The notes beneath the pieces are model-generated. The model was not told where the DNA came from, searched no databases, and saw only the letters and a program-made list of their open reading frames with translations. A stretch of DNA of 64,000 nt, from the NCBI RefSeq assembly GCF_001051995.2, contig NZ_CP014646.1, positions 1,922,001 through 1,986,000 of the forward strand, read 5' to 3'. Source of the DNA: Thauera humireducens. GTDB lineage: Bacteria > Pseudomonadota > Gammaproteobacteria > Burkholderiales > Rhodocyclaceae. Below are positions 17,101 through 24,126 of the stretch, piece by piece (position 1 is the first letter of the stretch; every line of letters begins with the position of its first letter). Position numbers and translations under genes: made by a program.

Positions 17101-17196
17101 CAGCCGCGAGTAGGACATCAGCCCCACCAGCAGCACGAGCAGTGACAGCACGGTGGCGAACACCGGGCGCTTGATGCAGATTTCGGAGATGACCAT
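14119..17196 (-). CDS. RND multidrug efflux permease (HAE1 family)
   Basis: 1025 residues, the usual size of AcrB/MexB-type pumps. Proton-driven export of drugs or toxic organics from periplasm and inner membrane. The N-terminal membrane segment (7-27) is followed by a porter domain, then membrane segments 2-6. The proton-relay aspartates are in GLVVDDAIVVLENI in segment 4. A second porter domain and segments 8-12 follow, ending with FTLFVVPTVYSLLARRER. The sequence is closer to the MexW/VexF-like branch than to AcrB, so the substrate range is uncertain. The adaptor gene lies 33 bases upstream on the same strand. No outer-membrane TolC-type gene is in the window. Confidence 0.92.
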   Translation of the reverse strand: MVISEICIKRPVFATVLSLLVLLVGLMSYSRLTVREYPNIDEPVVTVDTTYTGASAEIIESQVTKPLEDSLAGIEGVDVLSSISRSERSQITIRFRVERDADSAAADVRDRVSRVRRRLPDDVDEPVIAKVEADANPIIWVAFSSDRHSPLEMSDFASRIIKPRLQTLPGAADARVFGERRYSMRIWLDRDRLAAFGLTVQEIENAIRGQNVELPAGRIESSQREFAVVARTDLAQVDEFEAVVVRQPANAADYPVRIRDIGRVEVAPENERTSVRFMGRPSISIGLIKQATANPLDLKRGLDEMLPRLESELPEGMSMTIANDSTVFIERSIDAVFATIWEAVLLVAGVCLFFLRNWRAMLVPLVTIPVSLVGAFTLMFAFGFSINTLTLLALVLAIGLVVDDAIVVLENIYRHIEEGMEPVAAAFKGAKEIGFAVVAMTITLAAVYAPVAFMTGRTGKLFTEFALTLAGAVIVSGFVALTLSPMMCSKLLRHEPRHGPIYNGIERFLDWMTEGYRGVLAASLKARWLVMLVFALVAGSSVLLMGQLKTELAPQEDRGRVIGIFSGPEGATIDYMGRYAREIEEVYASLPEVDRYLVIAGNPTVSQGISFVGFTDWAERERGAAQIAGELGPKLRAIPGVNAFPVMPAAFGQSPRSRPLSFVVSTSESYDELARYTEMILEEMRNNPGFISPDTDLKLTLPELSVEVDRDRAADLGVPVDVIGRTLETMLGGRQVTRYKQDAEQYDVIVQVAAASRADPRDIRDIFVRARNGEMVPLANVVKVSEAVAPRELNHFGQRRSVTISANLAPNFALGEALQWMDQTAARILPPGYATDYDGQSREFRTSSASLVLVFVLALAFIYLVLAAQFESFRDPFIIMLTVPLSMTGALGALWLTGGTLNVYSQIGLVTLVGLITKHGILIVEFANQLREQGRELLEAVIEASVLRLRPILMTTGAMVLGSVPLALATGAGAESRQQIGWVIVGGLLLGTFFTLFVVPTVYSLLARREREAVEPAVKAEGASA

Positions 17197-17229
17197 CTTC
17201 GCGGCTTCCTGTGACCCGTGACCCGGCGC

Positions 17230-18354
17230 TCAGCGCGCCGCCGCGGTGTTCTGCAGTGCCTGCAGCACCTTCACCGGCGCCCCGTCGCGCAGCTTGAGCT
17301 GGCCGGCCGTCACCACCTGTTCGCCCGCGGCAAGCCCGCTGGCGATCTCGACCACCGCCTCGCGCCGCACGCCGGTCGTCACATTCACCCGCTCCGCCTT
17401 GCCGTCCGCCACGCGGTAAACAAACTGCACGTTGCCCGGCGCGGGCACCAGCGCCGCCTCGGGCACCACCAGCACCTCGGGCCGCTCGGCTAGGATCAGG
17501 CGCACGCGGGCGAACACACCCGGCCGCAAGCGGCCGTCGGGATTGGGCAGGCTGGCGCGCAGGCGCACCGCGCGGCCCTGTGCATCCACCAGCGGGTCGA
17601 TCGCATCGACACGCGCGGCGAAGGTCTCCCCCGGCAGCACGTCGCTGGCCAGTTCGAGCGACTGCCCCGGCTTCACACGGTCGAGGTACAGCTCGGGCAG
17701 GCGGAAATCGACCTTCAGCGTGGCGATGTCCTCCAGGTTGATCAGCGCATCGCCGTCCTTGACGTAGTCGCCCGGACTCACGCTGCGGATGCCGACCACA
17801 CCGGCAAAGGGCGCGCGGATCTGCGTGCGCTCCAGCCGCGCCTGCGCCAGCGCCACGCCGGCCCGCGCCAGCTCCAGTTCGGCGCGGGCGTTGTCGCGAC
17901 TGCTCTGGCTGACGAACTTGCGCGCGAACAGGTCCTCCGTGCGGCGGAAATTGGCTTCGGCCAGCGTCAGGTTGGCGCGCGCCTGCTGCAGCTCGGCGCG
18001 CTGTACGGCGGCATCCAGCTCCACCAGGACTTCGCCGCGCTTCACCGCATCGCCGTCGCGGAATGCGATACGCGAGATTCGCCCCGCCACCTCGGGTCGC
18101 AGCACCACCGACTCGTTGGACACCAAGGAGCCCACCGCCGTCACATCGTCCGCCATCGCGCGCGCGGCCACGAGCGCCACCTCCACCGGAACCGGGGCAT
18201 TCTGGCCACCGCCCGCGCCCGCCTGCTGCGGCGCACCTGCCGACTGGGACACCCCATTGCGGCTACCAGGCTGGTTGGCATACCAGGCAAACGCCGCCAG
18301 ACCGGCAAGGCCAACGACACACAGGGCGACAACAAGGGGACGACGAGAGGACAT
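17230..18354 (-). CDS. RND efflux periplasmic adaptor (membrane fusion protein)
   Basis: 374 residues. Links the inner-membrane RND permease to an outer-membrane channel. The N-terminal anchor (about 6-25) has no lipobox cysteine, so it is probably retained by the uncleaved helix. Then come the barrel-sandwich/lipoyl halves (VVLRPEVAGRISRIAFRDGDAVKRG and IRAPFAGVVGIRSVSPGDYV) flanking a helical hairpin rich in Gln, Ala and Leu (about 105-165). A beta-barrel and membrane-proximal domain complete the protein. It is first in a two-gene operon with the permease. The IS element lies 152 bases upstream of its start, so its own promoter region is still largely intact. Confidence 0.91.
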   Translation of the reverse strand: MSSRRPLVVALCVVGLAGLAAFAWYANQPGSRNGVSQSAGAPQQAGAGGGQNAPVPVEVALVAARAMADDVTAVGSLVSNESVVLRPEVAGRISRIAFRDGDAVKRGEVLVELDAAVQRAELQQARANLTLAEANFRRTEDLFARKFVSQSSRDNARAELELARAGVALAQARLERTQIRAPFAGVVGIRSVSPGDYVKDGDALINLEDIATLKVDFRLPELYLDRVKPGQSLELASDVLPGETFAARVDAIDPLVDAQGRAVRLRASLPNPDGRLRPGVFARVRLILAERPEVLVVPEAALVPAPGNVQFVYRVADGKAERVNVTTGVRREAVVEIASGLAAGEQVVTAGQLKLRDGAPVKVLQALQNTAAAR

Positions 18355-18550
18355 GGCGATCCGTTTGGGCTACGAAAGGGAAACCCCGCGATTGTCACAC
18401 AGGGTGGCGGGACGGCGCTGAGGGCTGACAGCGCATGCGGGCCGCGAGTTCATCAAGCGGCGATAATCGGATTCGGTGCGAGGGATTTCAGCGCCCTTCC
18501 TCTCAGAACGTGTGAATCAATCTCGGCTGAGATCGGATATCGTTCAGGCC

Positions 18551-19957
18551 ATGAAGCCCGAGCCGAATTCGCCGACCGAGGGGCAGCGTAGCGCTGCGTT
18601 GTTTGACGACTTGCCGGTCCCGGCTGAAGGCGCGGCGGCACCTGCCGATGCGCCCCAGGGACGCCCGCGCGTGCAGACGGCGCAGCGCAACCAGATCGAG
18701 TTGCGCGCCTGCGACCTGGATGCATTGCTTGCCCCCGGGCATGCCGCGCGCACCGTGTGGGCCTTCGTGCAATCGCTCGACCTGGCGCCGCTGTATGCGC
18801 GCATCAAGGCCGTGGAAGGCCGCGCGGGCCGGGCGGCGATCGATCCGGCAATCCTGGTGGGGCTGTGGCTGTACGCGACGATCGATGGTGTGGGTTCGGC
18901 GCGCGAACTGAACCGGCTGTGCGAGCGCGACGATGCCTACCGCTGGCTGTGCGGGGGCGTCGGGGTCAATTATCACAGTCTGGCCGACTTTCGCACCGAG
19001 CACGCCGCCTGGCTCGACGCACAGCTCACGCGCAGCGTAGCGGCCTTACTCGATCGGGGGTTGGTTCAGCTCAACCGCGTCGCCCAGGACGGCATGCGGG
19101 TGCGCGCCCATGCCAAAGCGGCCAGCTTCCGCCGCCGCGACCGGCTCGCCCGCCTGCTGGCAGAGGCGCGTGCGCAGGTCGAGCGGCTCAAGCAGGAACT
19201 GCATGACGATCCGGCGGCGAGCAGCCGCCGCCAGCAGGCCGCCCGGGAACGGGCCGCGCGCGAGCGCGAGCAGCGCCTGGCCCGGGCATTGGCGACCCTG
19301 GACGAGCTCGACAAGGTCCAGACGAAGAAGGGACGGACTGACAAACGCAAGGCCGCACCGCCGCCCGACGACGAGCCGCCGGGCAGCGCGCCGCGCGTGA
19401 GCACCACCGACAGCCAGGCGCGGGTGATGAAGATGGCCGACGGCGGCTTTCGCCCCGCCTTCAATGCGCAACTCGCCGTCGATGCCGATACCCAGATCAT
19501 CGCCGCGCTCGAGCTGACCAATGCCGGTACCGACATGCAGCAGATGGCGCCGATGCACACCCAACTGCGCAACCGCTATGGCCGCACGCCCGCCCAGTGG
19601 CTGGCCGACGGCGGCTTCGCCAAGCTCGAGCACATCACGGCGCTCAGCGCCGCGGGCACCGAGCCCTACGTGCCGGTGCCCGCCAGCCGCAACCCAACCA
19701 TCGACCCGCACCTGCCCAAGGACGGTGACAGCGCGGCCGTCGCCCGGTGGCGGGCCCGCATGGGCACCGCGGACGCTGCCGAAATCTACAAGGCGCGCGC
19801 GGCCAGCGTCGAATGTGCCAATGCCCAGTTGCGCCGTCGCGGGCTGCACCGGTTCAATGTCTGCGGCACCGTCAAGGCACGCGCCATCCTGCTCTGGCAT
19901 GCGCTTGCCCATAACCTGATGCGGGTGGCGGCCCTGGAGGCCGCAGCAGCCCACTAA
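18551..19957 (+). CDS. IS1182-family transposase (DDE)
   Basis: 468 residues. The N-terminal region holds the domain common to IS5/IS1182 transposases (AIDPAILVGLWLYATIDGVGSAREL, then YRWLCGG and NYHSLADFR). A charged Arg/Glu/Gln coiled-coil insert spans about 195-260. The RNase H-like catalytic part follows: STTDSQARVMK, LADGGF and a C-terminal motif (CANAQLRRRGLHRFNVCGT) that contains no acidic residue, so I do not assign the last catalytic Glu. The open frame reaches back to 18476, but that lies outside the left inverted repeat. The ATG at 18551 is the first good start within the element. No frameshift is seen. Confidence 0.88.
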   Translation: MKPEPNSPTEGQRSAALFDDLPVPAEGAAAPADAPQGRPRVQTAQRNQIELRACDLDALLAPGHAARTVWAFVQSLDLAPLYARIKAVEGRAGRAAIDPAILVGLWLYATIDGVGSARELNRLCERDDAYRWLCGGVGVNYHSLADFRTEHAAWLDAQLTRSVAALLDRGLVQLNRVAQDGMRVRAHAKAASFRRRDRLARLLAEARAQVERLKQELHDDPAASSRRQQAARERAAREREQRLARALATLDELDKVQTKKGRTDKRKAAPPPDDEPPGSAPRVSTTDSQARVMKMADGGFRPAFNAQLAVDADTQIIAALELTNAGTDMQQMAPMHTQLRNRYGRTPAQWLADGGFAKLEHITALSAAGTEPYVPVPASRNPTIDPHLPKDGDSAAVARWRARMGTADAAEIYKARAASVECANAQLRRRGLHRFNVCGTVKARAILLWHALAHNLMRVAALEAAAAH

Positions 19958-20141
19958 ACAACGCCGACGGCGCCGCCCAAAAAGGCTCTGCGCCACGCAG
20001 CACCGCCGGCTCCCATCTGATCAAACGGCCGCACCGCCGGTAGCTTCGGCCCGTCGGCGGCTTACGCCGACAAAGCGGTCCTCGGCCTACGCGCTCTTCG
20101 CATTGCGCTCGCCGCGAGCGTCGGCAATTTATTCACGCCTT
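19958..20141 (+). other. Non-coding right end of the insertion sequence
   Basis: 184 bases between the transposase stop and the right inverted repeat. It contains a perfect 7-bp stem-loop at 20053-20071 (GTCGGCG / CGCCGAC, loop GCTTA) that could end transposase transcription, though no T run follows. No gene is seen. Confidence 0.45.
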
Positions 20142-20142
20142 C

Positions 20143-20652
20143 TCAGCGCAGCTGCTCGCCCAGCCGGTTCAATTCGGCGTCGCGCAGATGCGTCAGCAGC
20201 GCACTGCCATCGGGCGCGACACGGAACTCGCCCCAGCGCGCCGCCTCGTAGCGGTCTGCCGTGCCCTCCTGGAAGAAGAAGGCATTCGGTCCGATCGTCG
20301 GGCGCCCGTCCCGCTGCCGGATGCGCATCGCCACGGCCTCTCCGGCGGGCGGCGTGTCGGACACGCCCGTCAGTCGGGCGCGATCCTGCGCGTCGAGCGC
20401 CAGCACCGCATAGCGCGCCGGCGGCGACGGTCGTGTCCCGTCCCGCGCAGGCAACTCATTGTCGATCGCAAAGCGCAGCGCCATGTAGTCGCCCTGCATC
20501 AGCGAGCGCGGATCGACCGGCGCGAGCTGCAGCAGCACGACCTGCCCGTGCGTCAGCGTCTGTTCCCTGTCGTGGATTGCCTTCAACGCCACCCCCAGCA
20601 CCAGCGCGAGCGCCGCGAGGATGGCCGCACGAACGTAGCTCGCCGACTTCAT
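20143..20652 (-). CDS. GDYXXLXY-domain membrane-anchored protein
   Basis: 169 residues. One N-terminal membrane segment (about 7-26), then a periplasmic or extracytoplasmic domain with the family signature GDYMALRF (GDYxxLxY, last position Phe here). Function is unknown; the family repeatedly occurs as the last gene of DUF2157-DUF4401 operons, as here. The ATG at 20652 overlaps the upstream stop by four bases (ATGA). Its TGA stop lies in the target duplication of the IS element, so the insertion left the coding sequence intact but removed whatever followed it. Confidence 0.85.
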   Translation of the reverse strand: MKSASYVRAAILAALALVLGVALKAIHDREQTLTHGQVVLLQLAPVDPRSLMQGDYMALRFAIDNELPARDGTRPSPPARYAVLALDAQDRARLTGVSDTPPAGEAVAMRIRQRDGRPTIGPNAFFFQEGTADRYEAARWGEFRVAPDGSALLTHLRDAELNRLGEQLR

Positions 20653-21713
20653 GACTCGTCTCCTGGATTCAAGCGACGCAATCCGCCGCGCACGGCCAGC
20701 AGGACCGCACCGCCCAGCGCCAGCAGGCCCGACTTGTGCAGCAGGCTGACATCCAGCAGGTAGTAGAACTCGCCCACGTACAGCACCGCCGCCAGCAGCG
20801 CGAACGCGGCAAGCGTGCGCTGGCTGGCCTGGAATGCGGCAAGGAAGACGGTCGCGGCCACGATCAGCCCCGGCACGGCATGGAACACCAGCCCCCACAA
20901 CAGCGCCACCACCACGCCCGTCACGCGCCCGCGCTGTGACGCGCCCCGCAACAGATACGCGCCCAGGGCGACCAGCACCAGCCCGGCACCCGGCGCCAGC
21001 CAGGCCATGCCGCCGGCAAAGCCCGCATGGCCGACGACGGCCGCCGCCCAGGCATCGCCCCGCGCCAGCCTCAGGATGGCCGGCAGGGCCAGCGCCGCCA
21101 CGCCGGCCGCCAGCGTCAGCGCACCCAGCAGCCCGCCGCGCGGATGCGTCGCCCAACGCGACCGCGTCACGCACGACCACGCCACGCCCGCCGCCAGCAC
21201 CACGCCCAGGACCTCCGCGCCCGGGCCGGAGCCGATCAGCACGCCGGCATCGAAGATCAGGATCAGACCGCAGACCACCCGGTGCAGGCGGCTCGCGCGC
21301 GGCAACAGCATCGCCCCCGTCACCAGCAGCCCGACGCCCGCCAGCTGCCGATCGTGGTCGAGCACCAGGTCCCAGCGATCCCCCAGGGCCCACACCAGCA
21401 GCCCCTGCCCTGCAAGCGAGAACGCCAGCGCCATCTGGTTGGTGAACAGGCGGTCGAACCGGAACAGCCAGATCGCCGTCGCGCACAGCACGACGCCGGC
21501 CACGCCGCGCACCAGCGCCGTGGTGCCGAATCCGGCCAGCGGCAGCGAGACGGCCGACATGATGAGCAGCGACGCGAACCACGCCGCCACCCCCTGCAGC
21601 AGCATCAGCCACCACGGCCCGGGCCGTGTGGCCAGCAGTGCTGCGTGGCCCGCCGCGTCAACGATGCCGCGGTCGCGCAGCAGCTCCCCGAGTTCCGCTT
21701 CGGCCGCCCTCAT
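20649..21713 (-). CDS. DUF4401 polytopic membrane protein
   Basis: 354 residues. A short cytoplasmic N-terminus (EAELGELLRDRGIVD) is followed by about ten hydrophobic segments. Recognised as DUF4401 mostly by context and by the LLRDRG...HAALLATRPGPWWLMLLQGVAAWFA N-terminal pattern. No catalytic motif is visible. The start is the ATG at 21713, which overlaps the stop of the DUF2157 gene by four bases. The open frame continuing upstream to 22856 is a shadow of that gene. It is the middle gene of a translationally coupled three-gene operon. Function is unknown. Confidence 0.8.
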   Translation of the reverse strand: MRAAEAELGELLRDRGIVDAAGHAALLATRPGPWWLMLLQGVAAWFASLLIMSAVSLPLAGFGTTALVRGVAGVVLCATAIWLFRFDRLFTNQMALAFSLAGQGLLVWALGDRWDLVLDHDRQLAGVGLLVTGAMLLPRASRLHRVVCGLILIFDAGVLIGSGPGAEVLGVVLAAGVAWSCVTRSRWATHPRGGLLGALTLAAGVAALALPAILRLARGDAWAAAVVGHAGFAGGMAWLAPGAGLVLVALGAYLLRGASQRGRVTGVVVALLWGLVFHAVPGLIVAATVFLAAFQASQRTLAAFALLAAVLYVGEFYYLLDVSLLHKSGLLALGGAVLLAVRGGLRRLNPGDES

Positions 21714-22696
21714 GCCACGCCCTCCTCGCCCCGGCCCGCGCGATGAAGGCGCATCAGCCACCATCCTGCCGCCCCCGACGTGAAGATGACGAAGAGTCCC
21801 AGTCCGTTCAGCGCCAAGAAGCTGCGGCCATCGAGCAGTTCGGCCAGCCCGGCCGTCAGCACCGCAATCGTGGCGTAGCTCAGCAGCGCGAGGATCGCGA
21901 TGTCCTGCCGCAACGCCCGATACACGATCGCCCCGGCGATCGCCGCCACCGCGAACACGGCCAGGCCCGGACGGAAGCCCGCCTCGAACCAGCCGGCGAC
22001 CGCCGCCACGCACAGCGGCGCGACGATCCCGACCGCGGCCAGTCGCGGCATCCAGCGCCGCGACTCGCCCAGCAGCACGCGGCCGAAGCCCTCGAACAGC
22101 AGCAGCACGAGCAGGTTGAGCCCCGCCAGCGCCAGCAGCGAACGCAGATGGAACAGGCTGTCGATGTAGCCCCAGACGGCCGACTGCGGCAGCGCACGCA
22201 GCATGGCCGCGTTGACGACGACCAGCCACAGCGCCCAGCAGGCCGACGAGCGCGACAGGAGCGCGAAGGGCAGCATCAGCGCCGCCCACGCCGCGAACAG
22301 CTCCCACACGTCCGCGCCGGTCTGGTAGGCCTGACCGATGAGGGCCAGCAGTGCCCCGGTCGCGATGCAGGCACCGAACAGCGCGGCGCGGAATGTGACC
22401 TCGCGCGGCCTCGCCCACAGGGCGACCAGCGCGCACGCCAGCAGCGCGGTCGCCGCCAGACCGAACTTGGCGAAGCGGTGCAGCACATCCCAGTTGTAGG
22501 CGAAGAAGAAGACCAGCGCGGCACCCAGCAGCAGCGCCCCGCCGAAGGCGAGCAGGCGGTCGAAGGTCTGTTGCCACTCCCGCGCCTCGGGGTGAATCCG
22601 CGCCTGCGCCGCTGCCTGTCCGAACTGTTCGGGTGTCAGCGCCCCGCCCTCGGCGAGGCCGAAAAGCTGCGCACGCTGTGCGAGTGTCCAGCGCAT
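21710..22696 (-). CDS. DUF2157 polytopic membrane protein
   Basis: 328 residues. The soluble N-terminus (about 1-45: RWTLAQRAQLFGLAEGGALTPEQ) resembles the DUF2157 leader and precedes about nine to ten hydrophobic segments (for example GGALLLGAALVFFFAYNWDVL). The start is the ATG at 22696, with AGGGGTG seven bases upstream; a farther in-frame start at 22759 would add residues without family resemblance. First gene of the DUF2157-DUF4401-GDYXXLXY operon. The family is widespread, but no biochemical function is known to me. Confidence 0.82.
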   Translation of the reverse strand: MRWTLAQRAQLFGLAEGGALTPEQFGQAAAQARIHPEAREWQQTFDRLLAFGGALLLGAALVFFFAYNWDVLHRFAKFGLAATALLACALVALWARPREVTFRAALFGACIATGALLALIGQAYQTGADVWELFAAWAALMLPFALLSRSSACWALWLVVVNAAMLRALPQSAVWGYIDSLFHLRSLLALAGLNLLVLLLFEGFGRVLLGESRRWMPRLAAVGIVAPLCVAAVAGWFEAGFRPGLAVFAVAAIAGAIVYRALRQDIAILALLSYATIAVLTAGLAELLDGRSFLALNGLGLFVIFTSGAAGWWLMRLHRAGRGEEGVA

Positions 22697-22776
22697 GAAT
22701 GCACCCCTGAAAATGAAGACTGCGTAGCGTAGCAGCAAGGCGGCCGCCCCGCGCCCCACCGCCCTCGGGAAGCGCT

Positions 22777-23595
22777 ATGCTTTCTCCGTTGCCATCCACC
22801 AAGCCGATCAGGTCGATGCCGAACACGCCGCCCGCGGCCGCCACGCCTCCGGTCACCGCCGCATTCCGCTTCTACGAGGAGCTCAACGACTTCCTCGCGC
22901 CCGAGCATCGCCGTTGCGAGTTCGAGACCCGCTGCGCACGGGCCGCCACCGTCAAGCACATGATCGAGGCGCTCGGGGTTCCGCACACCGAAGTCGAACT
23001 GGTCCTGGTCAACGGCGAATCCGTCGGCTTCGATCGCCTGTTGCGCGACGGCGACCGCGTCTCGGTCTATCCGCGCTTCGAGACCTTCGACATCACGCCA
23101 CTGCTCCGCGTACGACCGCAGCCGCTGCGCCAGACGCGCTTCATCGCCGACGCCCACCTCGGCGGCCTCGCCCACCTGCTGCGGCTCACCGGTTTCGACA
23201 CCCTGTACGACAACGGCTACGACGACCCCGAAATCGTCGCCATCGCGGAACGCGAGGGCCGCATCGCACTCACCCGTGACCGCGAGTTGCTCAAGCGGCG
23301 CACCCTCACGCACGGCTGTTTCGTCCACGCCCTGAAGCCGGAGCAGCAGGCTGCGGAGATCTTCAGCCGACTGGACCTCGCCCGCAGCGCACGACCCTTC
23401 TCGCTGTGCCTGGAATGCAATGCCCCGCTGCGTCCGGTCGACCGCGACGCCGTCGCACACCGCCTGCCGCCTGGCGTGCGCGAGCGGCACACGCGTTTCT
23501 CCACCTGCGATCGCTGTCAACGCGTGTTCTGGGAAGGCTCCCACTGGCAGCGCATGCGCCAGATCGTCGAGCGGCTGCTCAAGCTGGGCGCCTGA
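22777..23595 (+). CDS. Ubiquitin-like / Mut7-C RNase domain protein
   Basis: 272 residues from 22777, or 259 from the ATG at 22816; both have partial ribosome-binding sequences. The N-terminal third (about 28-105) looks like a beta-grasp ubiquitin/ThiS-like fold (FRFYEELNDFL, VNGESVGFDRLLRDGDRVSVYP). The rest is the Mut7-C domain (formerly DUF82), a PIN-like RNase fold. It shows FIADAHLGGLAHLLRLTGFDTLY, acidic residues in YDDPEI, TRDRELLKRR and a four-cysteine zinc ribbon (CLEC ... CDRC). Predicted to act on RNA. It is convergent with the small membrane protein gene at 23602. Actual substrate and partner are unknown. Confidence 0.85.
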   Translation: MLSPLPSTKPIRSMPNTPPAAATPPVTAAFRFYEELNDFLAPEHRRCEFETRCARAATVKHMIEALGVPHTEVELVLVNGESVGFDRLLRDGDRVSVYPRFETFDITPLLRVRPQPLRQTRFIADAHLGGLAHLLRLTGFDTLYDNGYDDPEIVAIAEREGRIALTRDRELLKRRTLTHGCFVHALKPEQQAAEIFSRLDLARSARPFSLCLECNAPLRPVDRDAVAHRLPPGVRERHTRFSTCDRCQRVFWEGSHWQRMRQIVERLLKLGA

Positions 23596-23601
23596 AGCGG
23601 C

Positions 23602-24126
23602 TCAACCGCAGTCCGGCGCATCCTCTTCGTCGCCCCGCGCGAGCGCCCACAGGAGCAGCGCGCCGAACACGAACAGCAGCCCCCATTTCAGGGCCGAGCA
23701 CGCGGCGCTGGCGAGATACACCGGCGCCACGTCGAAGCGCGGCATCGCGGTGAGCCACGCCTGCAGCACGTTCTCCACCGCATCGAAGGCAGCGGCCAGC
23801 GGTAGCACGAACGGCGCGAGACGACGCAATCGAAGCGACAAAGGCGCAAACAGGCGGGTTTGCGTTCCAAGCAGGTAGCCTAAGACGCCATAGGCAAGCA
23901 GCAAGGCCCCATCGACCCACAGATGCGCGCGATAACGGGCCAGATCCTCCGGCGGCCACAGGTGCACGATCTCGCCGAACGTGCGGGGCGTCCACGCGAA
24001 CTGCAGCACCAACACGCCAGGAGACAGCGGCGCAACGATCCAGGCCACGATGGCGGCCAGAATCACGACGAGCGCCCCGCTCAGCCACAGCGCATGGCGT
24101 CTCCGGGACGGATGGCTGCCCGACAC
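23602..24126 (-). CDS. Small hypothetical membrane protein coupled to the GHKL ATPase
   Basis: 174 residues, family not recognised. Four hydrophobic stretches by eye (about 12-34, 70-88, 103-125 and 135-163), a basic N-terminus and an acidic C-terminus (GDEEDAPDCG). The start is a GTG immediately following the TGA of the ATPase gene (no gap), which argues for translational coupling and a joint role. No catalytic motif is visible. It could be the membrane partner of the ATPase or simply a fortuitous downstream gene. Confidence 0.6.
   Translation of the reverse strand: MSGSHPSRRRHALWLSGALVVILAAIVAWIVAPLSPGVLVLQFAWTPRTFGEIVHLWPPEDLARYRAHLWVDGALLLAYGVLGYLLGTQTRLFAPLSLRLRRLAPFVLPLAAAFDAVENVLQAWLTAMPRFDVAPVYLASAACSALKWGLLFVFGALLLWALARGDEEDAPDCG

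Larger units (their letters stand above)
18502..20146 (+). mobile_element. IS1182-family insertion sequence with target duplication
   Basis: The transposase gene is bracketed by imperfect terminal inverted repeats. The left end starts at 18507 (AACGTGTGAATCAAT) and the right end, read inward from 20141, is AAGGCGTGAATAAAT: 12 of the first 15 positions match. The element is about 1635 bp. CTCAG occurs directly on both sides (18502-18506 and 20142-20146), most simply a 5-bp target-site duplication; TCTCAG could also be argued. The coordinates given include the duplication. The insertion sits at the stop codon of the gene ending at 20143. It looks complete and possibly active. Confidence 0.8.

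Noticed and set aside
14440..17145. 901-codon open frame on the plus strand opposite the RND permease
   Set aside because: It is the mirror of a high-GC gene with strong third-position bias. The translation is His/Arg/Gln-rich, low in complexity and has no family motif, while the opposite strand encodes a complete permease.
18476..18550. Upstream extension of the transposase frame
   Set aside because: It begins outside the left inverted repeat at 18507, so it cannot belong to the element.
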